Assembly: GCA_944383305.1 (NCBI GenBank)
Contig: CALWOZ010000009.1
Span: 1 to 60,697, forward strand
Length of the DNA stretch: 60,697 nucleotides
Reading direction: 5' to 3'
Origin: an uncultured Clostridia bacterium
GTDB taxonomy: Bacteria > Bacillota > Clostridia > Lachnospirales > CAG-274
The translations under genes and the position numbers were made by a program. The notes below the pieces were generated by a model that was given only the letters and a program-made list of their open reading frames with translations, was not told the origin of the DNA and ran no database searches. This document shows, piece after piece, positions 9,126 through 18,850 of this stretch; position 1 is the stretch's first letter, and each line of letters opens with the position of its first letter.

Positions 9126-10014
9126 ATGTTTAATATATATAAAGAGGTAAACCCTACTATGAGTATAATGAATATGAGAAATATACTATCAAATATTGGT
9201 ATAGAAGTTATAGAAACATTATGGGAAAATCCTTTTAAAAATATATATTCGTGTAAATTGAAAATAATAGGAACTAAATTTGCAACGTTTGGAAAGGGAA
9301 TAAGCGGAGCATATTGTTTAGCAAGTGCATATGGAGAATTATTTGAAGAACTTCAGACAGGAATTATGTTTATAGATAAATTTTGGGTTGATTAAGCGAA
9401 AAAAGTATAATTTTAATTTTGACCCTAATGAAGCTATCGTTAAAAGTACAAATATTAAGAATTTACCAGAATCTTTTAAATATTCTTATATTTTTTTAAC
9501 AGTAATCTATCTTTATATGATTATTGGAAAGATAACTTTATAAAAAAGAATAAAGAATTTATATGCTTACCATTTAAGAATATTATTAATAATGAAGATA
9601 TTTATTTACCATTAGGAATAATTTCTATGATAAATGGAACAAATGGTATTTGTTCTGGTAATTCATATGAAGAAGCGTTAATACACGGTTTTAGTGAAAT
9701 TTTTGAAAGATATGTAACAAAAAAATATTTTTAGAGAATTTATCAATACCAATAGTTAGTAAGGAACAATTGAAAACTAAATTTAAAAGTGTATATGAAT
9801 TTATTGCTGAAATAGAAAAGGAAAATAAATACAAGGTTATAGTTAAAAATTATACTATTAATAATACTTTTCCAGTAATAGGAATAATATTAATAAATAA
9901 TAATACTAATCAATATGTTGTAAATTTATGAGCAGACCCAGATTTAGAAGTTGCATTATACTTCCTAAATATAGGGGACCTATTCCTTTAGTTTTTTCAT
10001 TAATAAATGATTAG
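9126..10014 (+). pseudogene. YcaO-domain peptide cyclodehydratase, degraded
   Basis: The N-terminal 89 codons are open from ATG 9126, after AGGAG at 9113-9117. They contain FGKGISGAYCLASAYGELFEEL, a YcaO nucleotide-binding signature. After a slip near 9385-9400 and another in the T-run near 9495, the frame gives GIISMINGTNGICSGNSYEE and ALIHGFSEIFERYV (about 9617-9715), the second YcaO signature. A further slip near 9733 and a TGA at 9929-9931 precede ADPDLEVAL, the third. YcaO enzymes use ATP to convert Cys/Ser/Thr of RiPP precursors to azolines or thioamides. At least four lesions make this copy inactive. Confidence 0.8.
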
Positions 10015-10099
10015 GAATTTTTAGGAATAACTTTTCATAAAGTAAATAATAAATATGATTCAGGGGACATATATATGCAAAAATCATTTAAAAATGATA

Positions 10100-10435
10100 A
10101 GTTGTTAACTATGGAACAAATATATTAAATTATCATTAGAAATTTTTAGATATTTTATTAATGAATATCCAAATATAAAATTAATTAAACAAAATGAAAT
10201 ATCTATTGAACCAAGTTATTTTACATTTAATGATTTAGATAATTATATAATAAATAATGAGATGTATTATCATAATTTTAAACTTATATTTAAAGCTTTT
10301 GATAATATTATACCCATAAAAATTTTAATAGGAAAGGAGATTTTTATATTAAATAAATTTTTGGAGTATAAAACAGATGAATGTTTTTTATGTTATAATC
10401 TTAAAGATAAAGTTATTTTTATATCTGTAAGTTAA
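10100..10435 (+). pseudogene. Unrecognised coding remnant after YcaO
   Basis: An open stretch without a start codon reads LSLEIFRYFINEYPNIKLI, then IPIKILIGKEIFILNKFLEY, and stops at 10435. It may be the C-terminal part of the YcaO protein or of a separate maturation gene. No motif is recognised. Confidence 0.35.
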
Positions 10436-10449
10436 AATTAGAGGGTGTT

Positions 10450-11463
10450 ATGAAGTTAATAAAGAACAATAGTAGTTTTTATGAATTAGATTTATATCAT
10501 TTTGCATATGAATATTCTTGTAATGAGTTAAACTGTGTTTTACAAAGTATTGCAGTTGCAAGTAGTTTTTATAATCATAATAATTATTATTTATATGCTT
10601 TTTTAGATTCTATTTACTTAATGTGGAAAGATGAAATTTCATTAAATAAAGAATTAGAATTTGAATCAACAATAAATAAAAGACTTGAAAAATTAAGTTT
10701 AAAATTAGTTGTTAATAACTTATTCAATAAACAAGATTTATTTGAATTTATAAAATTTAAAATAAATAATAAAATTCCAATAGTTTATAATCCTAAAAGA
10801 AATAAAATACCTTATAATAGTGATTATAATAATAACAATATTTAGTCAATACATTCTATTATTATAGCTGGATATTCTGAAGAAAGAAATACATTATTAT
10901 TAAAAGATATTAGCCACTTAGAAAGTTGTGGGCTTGATTTAAAAACTAAGTATGGTTTGCTAAAACTTTATTTAAGTTTTAATATATTTTGGAATATTTG
11001 GGAAGATAGTAATAAAGAATTCAGAAAAAATAAAATTTTATCATTTTATGAAAATAAATTATTTACAATAGAATCTAATAATAATAAATTATTTACAATA
11101 GAGTTTATTAAGAAAGTTTTTAATGATGAGATAAAAGAAAAAGATAAAAGTAATATATTAAAAATAGTTGAAGAAGCAAAGTATATAACTAATAATAATC
11201 AAGATATATATGAAATTGAATATAAATTAAATTTTATAGCATTATATATGGTTAATTCTAATAAAATTTTAATAGATATTTTATACAAATTAAACTATGA
11301 CAATATCATATTAAATGATATTTCTAATATATTAGACAAGATATATCTCAAGCTATTATTAATTATTAAAAATTTAAAAAGAAATAAAAAAGATACTAAT
11401 ATAGATGAATTAATAAAATTGATAAATATTTTTGAAGAAAAAGTTAAGCTAATTTTTATTTAA
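10450..11463 (+). pseudogene. BtrH-N/C39-like protein, interrupted by one TAG
   Basis: Two collinear open segments share one frame, separated by TAG at 10843-10845. The first has CNELNCVLQSIAV near residue 24, resembling the cysteine-containing start of BtrH_N/C39-like folds. Around the stop it reads IPIVYNPKRNKIPYNS...(stop)SIHSIIIAGYSEERNTLLLKD, which fits the P-hydrophobic-PY...H.hhhhGY...hhhhD pattern of that fold. The rest is helical, with a local duplication (ENKLFTIESNN / NNKLFTIEF). It begins 13 bp after the preceding remnant, so it was probably in the same RiPP operon; a transfer or processing role is inferred from fold resemblance only. Confidence 0.45.
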
Positions 11464-11621
11464 TTTAATAAACTTTTATATAATATTATATAAAATAGTT
11501 TAGAAAAGTTGTTTTATGTTAAAAAATCAAGCACATATTTTGTGAAATATCTGAAATTAATAAATTGTAAAAGTTATGTATGAAAAAATATCAAAATATT
11601 TAAATATTTTGCTTATACTGA

Positions 11622-11654
11622 AGACAAAGTCAAAAAACAGTTAAGACTTTGTCT
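11622..11654. repeat. Perfect 10-bp inverted repeat
   Basis: AGACAAAGTC (11622-11631) and GACTTTGTCT (11645-11654) pair around a 13-nt loop containing ACAGTTAAG. There is no T-run, so it is a weak terminator candidate; it could be an operator. The rest of 11464-11880 shows no gene. Confidence 0.4.
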
Positions 11655-11882
11655 ATTTATCAATTTCAATTAATGGTATATGGCAAAGAATTTTTAAAGA
11701 GAAGTTAAAAATTTATATTTATAATACACTAGTGGACAAATAGGTTTAATATATAGCGAAAATGTGAGTATTAATTGACAATAGAATAGTCATTAGTTAA
11801 ATATTTTATCTTTGTAATTATGATTAGTATAAGTATGTGATTATTACACAAAAAACTGCTAATAAGCAGATAGGGTTAAAAG

Positions 11883-12110
11883 GTGGCTCTAGTAAGTATT
11901 AATTTAAAATATCTAATAAATCCCCATTTTGTCATAACTGGCAAAGAAAACAATGGTACGGGTTTTTATTTTTTAGGAGATTTATTAACTGTAACTATAT
12001 TCTTATTTGAAAAAATATACGCTCATAGTCTAGTAAGTACCAAAATATTTAAGTATCAGAGAAAAAATGTGTCAGATATTAGTGCAAAAGAAAGATTTTT
12101 AAATAAATAA
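11883..12110 (+). CDS. Hypothetical protein, 75 aa
   Basis: GTG start with AAAAGG directly upstream but too close to be ideal. It contains a hydrophobic centre (FYFLGDLLTVTIFLFEKIY) followed by a basic tail (KYQRKNVSDISAKERF). I do not recognise the family. It lies 130 bp upstream of the LytTR regulator and could be a fragment of a membrane protein of that system. Confidence 0.3.
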   Translation: MALVSINLKYLINPHFVITGKENNGTGFYFLGDLLTVTIFLFEKIYAHSLVSTKIFKYQRKNVSDISAKERFLNK

Positions 12111-12240
12111 CTTTTTACAAGATTTATATAATTTAAAAAATATATCAAATGAATTATAATAATATAAAATAATTGTAAATTTTTATAACATTATGTATAA
12201 TAATGGTATATTATTAATTCTATAGGGGAGTAAATTTATT

Positions 12241-12970
12241 ATGATAAATATAGCTATTTTAGATGATGATAATAATGTTTGTGTTGAACTTGAAAATATT
12301 TTATTAGAATATTCTAAAAAAAAATTACCTAAAGGTTAACATAGATATTTTTAATTGTGCTAATAAATTTTTAAAATATTTAGAAAATAAAGATGATTAT
12401 GATATTTTATTTTTGGATATAGAAATAGGAGATTTAACAGGATTAGAGGTTGGAGCATATATAAGAGAAACTTTAAAAAATGAAGTGTTGAAAATAATAT
12501 ACATATCATACCATACAAGTTATGCTATGAAACTATTTAAAATGAGACCTATAGATTTTTTAGTTAAGCCAATAAAAAGTGAAGAAGTTATTAATGTAAT
12601 GAATATTTTATTAAATTTAATTATTAAACAGTATGAATATTTTGAATTTAATTTAGATTTTAATATGTGTCGTGTATATTTAAAAGATATAATATATTTT
12701 AATACTATAAAATCTTCTAAAAAGATTATGTTAAGAACAGTAAAAAAGGATTTTATTTTTTATGGTAAAATTAAAGAAATTTATAACTTTTTAAAAGATT
12801 ATAGATTTGTACAACCATTTAACTCTTATATAGTAAATTATGACTATGTACAAAGTATAAAAAAAGATAAGATAATTTTAATTAATGGAGAAGAAATTCC
12901 ATTAAGTAGATATAAGATTAAAGAAATAAAATCTCTAGAAATTAAATTTATAAATGAAATGTATACATAA
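12241..12970 (+). pseudogene. LytTR-family response regulator (AgrA-like), one frameshift
   Basis: REC domain followed by a LytTR DNA-binding domain. The first 30 codons (MINIAILDDDNNVCVELENI) are open from ATG 12241, after AGGGGAG at 12223-12229. An A-run slip near 12317-12345 then moves the frame. Downstream are the phospho-acceptor region DILFLDIEIGDLTGLE, the conserved VKPI lysine, and a LytTR domain (KDFIFYGKIKEIYNFL, PFNSYIVNYDYV, EIPLSRYKIKEIKS). LytTR proteins bind ~9-bp direct repeats spaced one to two helical turns apart; such repeats occur at 13158-13191. A homopolymer sequencing error could account for the single slip. No histidine kinase is visible. Confidence 0.8.
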
Positions 12971-13157
12971 AAGTATAATAATTAATTTATAATTTTTACT
13001 TATTTTTATATTTATATAATAGTTATTAAAAGATATATAATAAAAACTAAAGGGTTAGCATATGTTTTATATTTATTTCATCTTTATATTTAAAGCAGAA
13101 TACTAAAATGATAAATTAAAAAGACAATCAAAAAAATGACTATAAAGTGAAAAATAT

Positions 13158-13225
13158 ACCAATTAAGGCAAAAAATATACCAATTAAGGCAAACCTTGGC
13201 ATAAAAAATTTTTTTATGGTATCAT
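13158..13225 (+). promoter_or_regulatory. LytTR-type tandem operator and promoter
   Basis: ACCAATTAAGGCA occurs at 13158-13170 and again at 13179-13191, a 21-bp period. It sits just upstream of a promoter-like TTGGCA (13196-13201), 18 bp, TATCAT (13220-13225). AgrA and other LytTR proteins bind paired ~9-bp repeats with a 12-bp spacer, also 21 bp from start to start. The position next to the -35 fits activation of the secreted protein gene at 13255 by the LytTR regulator upstream. Confidence 0.65.
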
Positions 13226-13254
13226 ATAAAAAATAATTAAGAAGGTAAATTTCA

Positions 13255-13962
13255 TTGAAAAAGAATTATTTAGTAGTTACAATAGCTTGTATTTTAACAA
13301 TGTTAACAGTTTTTATTGTTTTAGGAGCTAATAACCAAAAAAATTTAGATAATAATGAATTAAATAATGTAGACAAAATAAAGAAAACAGAAGAAGATAC
13401 CAAAGAATTAGTAATTAATGATATAAATTTTGAGAATATGGAAATATCAGAGTTTAATAATACTATATTTGAAAGTCTTTTTAATCAAGAAGTTTCTAAC
13501 TATAATATTACTTCAGTATATAATGGAGATACTCATACTTATAAAAATGTTTATACAACAACTTTTGAATCAAAAGATAGTGATAACTTTTATTATATAA
13601 ATATAAATGAAGAAACAGGAAAAATATATGAGATAGAAGCATATTTACCTAATATCATTAAAAATTCTAAAGGAATAGAAAATTTATCACAAGATTTAAA
13701 ATATGAATTAGAAAATTTAACCAAACAATATCTAGCTAATATAGGTATTTCTACTGATAATAAACAAATAGAAAATTATTATAAATCAGGTCGAGATAAA
13801 GAGTTTATAACCGTTGTATATAAAGATAAAAGTGGTAATAGAGAATTTATAGAACTTTCATATGAAGAAAAAGAAATAATATCATATAATTACTACGAAA
13901 AAAGTTATTATGAGAGTGAAGAGTTACAAAATATAATTAATCAATCTTATGTAGCATTATAA
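13255..13962 (+). CDS. Secreted or membrane-anchored hypothetical protein
   Basis: A 235-aa protein starting at TTG, with AGAAGG about 10 bp upstream. Residues 5-26 form a hydrophobic signal/anchor segment (YLVVTIACILTMLTVFIVLG), followed by a charged Asn/Glu/Lys linker and an acidic domain rich in Tyr. No cysteine follows the signal, so it is not a lipoprotein. The family is unknown. It lies directly behind the LytTR-type operator and is the best candidate target of that regulator. Confidence 0.65.
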   Translation: MKKNYLVVTIACILTMLTVFIVLGANNQKNLDNNELNNVDKIKKTEEDTKELVINDINFENMEISEFNNTIFESLFNQEVSNYNITSVYNGDTHTYKNVYTTTFESKDSDNFYYININEETGKIYEIEAYLPNIIKNSKGIENLSQDLKYELENLTKQYLANIGISTDNKQIENYYKSGRDKEFITVVYKDKSGNREFIELSYEEKEIISYNYYEKSYYESEELQNIINQSYVAL

Positions 13963-13973
13963 TGTTTTAAGTA

Positions 13974-14111
13974 GTGTGTTTAATTATAAAAAGATTAAGT
14001 ATAAGTTTAATTTTAAGTGTTTTGGTTTTTAATATAATAAGTGTTTATGCTAGTCATAATAATGTACACATTCAAAATTCAGTTGATATTCAAAAGGATA
14101 AGATGAGATAG
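13974..14111 (+). CDS. Short secreted-peptide-like ORF, possibly a gene remnant
   Basis: A 45-codon frame from GTG 13974. Its first half is a signal-like hydrophobic stretch (RLSISLILSVLVFNIISVYA) and its tail is SHNNVHIQNSVDIQKDKMR. There is no clear ribosome site. It could be a small secreted peptide, or the surviving 5' end of a lost secreted protein gene. Confidence 0.3.
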   Translation: MCLIIKRLSISLILSVLVFNIISVYASHNNVHIQNSVDIQKDKMR

Positions 14112-14217
14112 AATAAAAAAACTTGTAACTAATAAATATTTAAAAATAATATTTGTAAGTGTTAAGTTTTTAAGTTTAGAATATACAATAATATATAAGA
14201 AAGATAAAAGAGTAATT

Positions 14218-14712
14218 ATGAAGAAAATAATTTATATTTTGATAATAATAATTATACTTATTATATTTGTATTTATTAAAGTTAATAATGATAAGGTTGA
14301 AAAAGTTGCTATAGAAAAAATAAATTCGTATTATTTATTATGGCAAGAAGAAAAATTTGATGATGCAATGGAGTTATTATATATACCTGAAGAAATAGAA
14401 GCATTAAGAGAAATACATTATCAATCACTTCAAGAAATTGACTTAAAGCAATTTAATATTAATAATGCAAAAAAATATAATAAAAATTTATATGGATTTG
14501 ATATTAATATTAAAGTACAGTATATTGATAATAATGGTAAAAATATTGGACAAGTATTTAATGAAAATATTACACCTTATGTAGCTAACATAGACAATAC
14601 TTGGTATGTTGTAATAAATCAAGATTTTTTACCTGAAGAATTGGTGACAAATAATGTACCTAAAAAAGAAGAAGACCCAGATGCAATATCTCCTTTTGAT
14701 ATTGTTTGGTAA
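14218..14712 (+). CDS. Single-pass membrane-anchored hypothetical protein
   Basis: A 164-aa protein with an almost pure Ile/Leu N-terminal anchor (residues 4-22). The extracellular domain (WQEEKFDDAMELLYIPEEIE ... NTWYVVINQDFLPEELV) is reminiscent of DUF4878/NTF2-like stress or lipoprotein domains, but that is only resemblance. It is preceded by AAAAGAG. It sits among other secreted proteins in the island and may be an immunity or cell-envelope protein; no direct evidence. Confidence 0.55.
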   Translation: MKKIIYILIIIIILIIFVFIKVNNDKVEKVAIEKINSYYLLWQEEKFDDAMELLYIPEEIEALREIHYQSLQEIDLKQFNINNAKKYNKNLYGFDINIKVQYIDNNGKNIGQVFNENITPYVANIDNTWYVVINQDFLPEELVTNNVPKKEEDPDAISPFDIVW

Positions 14713-14888
14713 TTATAATATTTATAAATTATAAAGAAATATAGGATTTAAAAAGTATAGTTTTACTAAAAAGATTTGTTTAAAAAATTTTTATATCAAA
14801 ATATTATAGTAAATAAAGAGTGTAGAATATTTATTATGTAAATTTAATAACAAAGAATATTTTATGGAAACTAATTATTAAAAATTTA

Positions 14889-14922
14889 AAAGGTAGATGA
14901 TAAAAATAATTTATCTACCTTT
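14889..14922. terminator. Bidirectional intrinsic terminator
   Basis: AAAAGGTAGAT (14889-14899) pairs perfectly with ATCTACCTTTT (14912-14922), with A/T runs on both sides. It separates the preceding membrane protein from the lipoprotein gene at 14952. Confidence 0.7.
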
Positions 14923-14951
14923 TAAATTATTTTTAAAGGAGATTTATATCT

Positions 14952-16019
14952 ATGAAAAAATTCTTAATCTTAATTTTAATATCTTTAAATTTAGTAGCTT
15001 GTTCACAAAATAATGAGCCAAAAGAAGAAAATAATAAAGAAGTATCTATTGAAGATACTACTAAAGACTTAAAAGATGCTAATATTACTAATGAAGAATC
15101 TAAAGATAATGATATTAATAAAGAAGATAGTAATATTAAATTTGAAATATGCGATGAAATACTTAGATATCAACAAGATGAAGAGTTATATTATAAATTA
15201 TCACTTAACTATGATGTGAATGGTAATCAAAGTGTTATGGATTTTTTTGCTACTAATAATTCATTAGGAAAACTTAAAGATTTTAACACAGAATTAAAAT
15301 TAACATTTGACTATAATGAAATTCACACTCAACCACTTGTATATAATGGATATTTTGAATATGATAAAAAATTTTCAAAATTTGGAATAGTTAATGAACA
15401 AATAGAAAAACAACAAAGTCAACCATATTCGCAACTTGTTTCGTATAATAATGTAGAGTATAAAGAAAATGAAAAATCTTCTTATAGAACACAATTAAAA
15501 ACATTAATGATTGGAAAAACTTTATATAGTGAATTTGATGATTATATTGAAGAAGGTAAAAATTTTTCAAGTGAAGATTTTATAGTCAATAATAGTGAAC
15601 AAGAAATAAATGTAATTTTAGGAAATAGTTATAAGGATATTTATAAAATAGGAGATGAGTTAAATCTATCTTTACACGAAAAACCATTAAAATTTAGAGT
15701 AATTGGATTTTTAAAGAAAGATATAGAAAAATTTTCATCTAAATCTGAAAAAAATTTAAATGAAACAATTATAATGCCTTTTTATGATATAAATTACGTA
15801 CCTAATGATGAAATAGATGAATTTTATCAGAAAGTATACTATACCCAAAAAAATGAAGGACGTATTAAGTTAAAAGAAAGTGAAATTAATAAAATTATTC
15901 AAAATGTACAAAATATTGAAAATATATATTATGATTATTTAGAAAAAGTAGAAAAGGTATCTAAAAAAAATGGTGTATTATTTTCAATTCCTATATGTCC
16001 ATCAAGGATAGTTGATTAA
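14952..16019 (+). CDS. Lipoprotein with MacB-periplasmic-core-like domain
   Basis: A 355-aa protein. The lipobox is LNLVACS with Cys at residue 17, after a Lys/Leu-rich signal; AAAGGAG precedes the ATG by 11 bp. A Glu/Asn/Lys linker runs to about residue 65. Residues ~190-270 resemble the extracytoplasmic domain of MacB/FtsX-type ABC permeases (EEGKNFSSEDFIVNN ... VILGNSYKDIYKIGDELNL ... LKFRVIGFLKKD). No membrane helices follow, so it is a free-standing lipid-anchored version or a truncated permease. It could be an accessory or immunity protein of the peptide transport system. Confidence 0.6.
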   Translation: MKKFLILILISLNLVACSQNNEPKEENNKEVSIEDTTKDLKDANITNEESKDNDINKEDSNIKFEICDEILRYQQDEELYYKLSLNYDVNGNQSVMDFFATNNSLGKLKDFNTELKLTFDYNEIHTQPLVYNGYFEYDKKFSKFGIVNEQIEKQQSQPYSQLVSYNNVEYKENEKSSYRTQLKTLMIGKTLYSEFDDYIEEGKNFSSEDFIVNNSEQEINVILGNSYKDIYKIGDELNLSLHEKPLKFRVIGFLKKDIEKFSSKSEKNLNETIIMPFYDINYVPNDEIDEFYQKVYYTQKNEGRIKLKESEINKIIQNVQNIENIYYDYLEKVEKVSKKNGVLFSIPICPSRIVD

Positions 16020-17228
16020 ATTTTTATAAGATGATAACATTTTAAAAATAGTATATACACAATAAATAAAAACTTAAAAGTAAGAAGTAAAAAACAAAAT
16101 TAAATTATAGCTATAATATATATAATGTTGTAATATTAAACTTAATAATTACACTAGTTATAGGTATTAATATTTAGTAAAATATTTGAAATTATATTAT
16201 TTATGATTACATATAGAGTGTATGCTGGTGGATATTAAGTAAGAAAAAATTAAAATATTATGTATTTTCTATATTAATGTTAATAAGTGTATGTTACATA
16301 TTAAAATTAAATTTGTTAAGAAGTTATTTATTAATAGCAATTTCAGCTATAATATCTAATAGTATAATTTTACATTTAGAACCTGCCCTATATAAAGATA
16401 AACACTAGATAAAATAGAAATAAAAGTTTATGTAAAAAGAGTAATAATAATTTTAATTGTTTTATGTATGACTTTAATATTTATGATTGTATTTTTTATT
16501 ATATAATACAGCAATGCTAATACTAGGAAAGATTAATAATTCAATTATATATAAAAATACTCTAAATGAATTTTATATAAATTTAAAAATAATATTTATA
16601 TATTTAAGGAGTAATTTATTATGAAAAAACATTTTAATATTTTGATGTTTAGATGTTTGTTTTTTTTCTATAGTATTAAATATAATATTTTGTTTAGTAG
16701 ATAACTAATTTAAAATATATGAAAATATAGATATATATTTTTTTATTTGTTTTGTAAAGTATTTTTAAGTTTCTTTATAGAATTTACTATTGGTTATATT
16801 ATATAGAAAAATTATTATAGAAAAAAATATTTTGAATAGATATTTTTATAGTATTTTATTGATATTTTTCATATTTTTCATACTCTTATTTTGTACTGAT
16901 ATTTTTAGTTATACCTATACACTATTTAAGAGAAGTTATATATAATTTTATAAAAATGAATATATTAGATTATTTTGATTTTATAGGAGTATTTATAAGC
17001 CTAATTGAACTAATTTTACGACTTAAAATTTTTGGCAAAAAAATAGTGTTTAGGGTTGTTCTTTGAATTTTTATACTTTTGATATAAATAAAGGAGTTTA
17101 TTAAATAAATTATATTTGATTTAATAAGCCTTCAAAAGAAGCAAGAAAAGAATTGTATCTTAAAAATAAGGATAAAGAATTGTTAAAAATTGTTTTAAAA
17201 TATTAATATAATATTTGGAGGTGTATTT
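16020..17228. other. Decayed region, membrane-protein remnants
   Basis: There is no open frame of gene size. Hydrophobic fragments in several frames suggest one or two dead membrane proteins. The stretch 16215-16620 is similar to 19450-19880, upstream of the cysteine protease, so it is part of an old tandem duplication. At about 17110-17180 there is a degenerate copy of the terminator and 73-aa ORF region that follows the stalk-domain genes, hinting at a third, older unit. Confidence 0.5.
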
Positions 17229-18683
17229 ATGAAAATATTTAAAATAGTTATTTTAAGCATTATTTGTTTTTTATTAAATTTAAAAATTGTAAGTGCTGAC
17301 GGATTTGATTATAAAAAAATTTATATGAATTATATTGAAAATATTAATGATAAAGAAGCTAAAGTGTTGTTTTATGATATAGACAAAAATAATATACCTG
17401 AGATGATTTTATACAAATACATACGTATAAAAGATAATGAGTTTATTAATAAAGAAGTATTTAATAATATACATGAAATATATACTATTAATAATGGAAA
17501 TATCGAAAAATTATTTAATATTGAAAATGAAACAGAAATACAAAGAAGAGAGCCTATAAGTTTTTTTATAACAAAGGGGAATAAACTATATTATGCTATG
17601 CAAGATAGAAATTTAAATGGTAATATACAGTATTATAAATTAAATTATGTTAATGGCAAAATTACAAGTGATTTTGTAGGAAGAGTAGAAAGCGAAAGCA
17701 GTGTTTTTGAAGGATATATTTTTAGTAATGTCATAAGTAGGCATAATGACAAATTATTTTATGATGGATATGAAAAATTAGTCAGTAACTTTAATGAAAA
17801 ATTTTATGTAAAAGAAACAGAAGTTTCGGAAGAAGAATTTGTTAAGGAAATTAATTTTAAACAAACTATACCATTTATTTTTACAAATCATATTAAAGAA
17901 GTAGAATTTGCATTAAATAATATTTATAATATTCCTGCTAATCCTACAATGAAATTTGGTATAAGATCAGTACAGCTAGATCCAACTACTACTGTTGGTA
18001 TTGAGACAATAACTTATAATAATGGAATGTACGATTATTTTGAATTAGGTACAACTAAAGAGATATTAATGATTAATGGTAATATAGTGCCTAAAATGAA
18101 TATAATCAAAGAAGATGATAAAATATTTTTGCCTTTAAGAAATATTTGTGATTATGTAAACAAACAAGTTTTATATGATAATTTAAATAATGTTATAAAG
18201 ATAGACAATACAAGTATAGATTTAAATAAGAAAAAAGTTATAAATACAGATGAAATTATTGATATAAAAAATGTAGATGGGGTTAGCTATTTTCCATTAG
18301 ACTTTTTTAATAAATACTTAAATTTTAATGTAGATAAGTTAATGCTTTATACTAAAAATATTATTTCTTTAGAAAATATTTTTAAAGATACAGAAATTAC
18401 ATTTGTTAGCGAAGCTAGGGATAATATAATTAATAATGTAAAAGAAACAAATAAAGAGTCTATTGAAGAAGGCAATTATAAACTAAAAGATGTGGTTTAC
18501 AAACAAAATTTAGGAATATATTATGTTTTTGATGTAAATTATACATGGATATTTGAAGATGATATAATATTAACAGAATATGATAGAACATTAACATTGT
18601 TATATGACAAATATACCAATAAAATATATGAATTTTATAATGGTATACAAGAAAGATATAATAACAAAATTGGCTTTCATTAA
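17229..18683 (+). CDS. Secreted stalk-domain protein, copy A
   Basis: A 484-aa exported protein with a signal peptide at residues 1-23 (IVILSIICFLLNLKIVSA). The N-terminal domain has a calcium-loop-like segment, VLFYDIDKNNIPEMILYKY (~40-58). A copper-amine-oxidase-N-like stalk domain lies at ~270-355 (LMINGNIVPKMNIIKEDDKI, FLPLRNICDYVNKQVLYDN), and a C-terminal domain ends TNKIYEFYNGIQERYNNKI. Despite the family name, such stalk domains are wall or surface modules, not oxidases. TTGGAGG lies 9 bp before ATG. Its last ~220 residues are identical to those of the copy at 20972, while the middle is diverged, pointing to recent gene conversion. Confidence 0.8.
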   Translation: MKIFKIVILSIICFLLNLKIVSADGFDYKKIYMNYIENINDKEAKVLFYDIDKNNIPEMILYKYIRIKDNEFINKEVFNNIHEIYTINNGNIEKLFNIENETEIQRREPISFFITKGNKLYYAMQDRNLNGNIQYYKLNYVNGKITSDFVGRVESESSVFEGYIFSNVISRHNDKLFYDGYEKLVSNFNEKFYVKETEVSEEEFVKEINFKQTIPFIFTNHIKEVEFALNNIYNIPANPTMKFGIRSVQLDPTTTVGIETITYNNGMYDYFELGTTKEILMINGNIVPKMNIIKEDDKIFLPLRNICDYVNKQVLYDNLNNVIKIDNTSIDLNKKKVINTDEIIDIKNVDGVSYFPLDFFNKYLNFNVDKLMLYTKNIISLENIFKDTEITFVSEARDNIINNVKETNKESIEEGNYKLKDVVYKQNLGIYYVFDVNYTWIFEDDIILTEYDRTLTLLYDKYTNKIYEFYNGIQERYNNKIGFH

Positions 18684-18802
18684 TTTAGTAATGAATAATT
18701 TTTAAAAATAATAGGTATGAAATAAAAACTTAAATAGATTTTATATATATGAGATTGTTTTAGAGTATAAGAAATATATAAAATTAGAAGTAAATATTAA
18801 AT

Positions 18803-18850
18803 AAAAAAGACTTATTAAACAAATTATATTTGATTTAATAAGTCTTTTTT
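18803..18850 (+). terminator. Strong intrinsic terminator, copy A
   Basis: AAAAAAGACTTATTAAA (18803-18819) pairs perfectly with TTTAATAAGTCTTTTTT (18834-18850), leaving a 3' T-run. The same element follows copy B at 22543-22590. Confidence 0.9.

Noticed and set aside
11622-11654. AgrA-type operator (ACAGTTAAG in the loop)
   Set aside because: Only one copy is present; no partner 21-22 bp away. Listed only as an inverted repeat.
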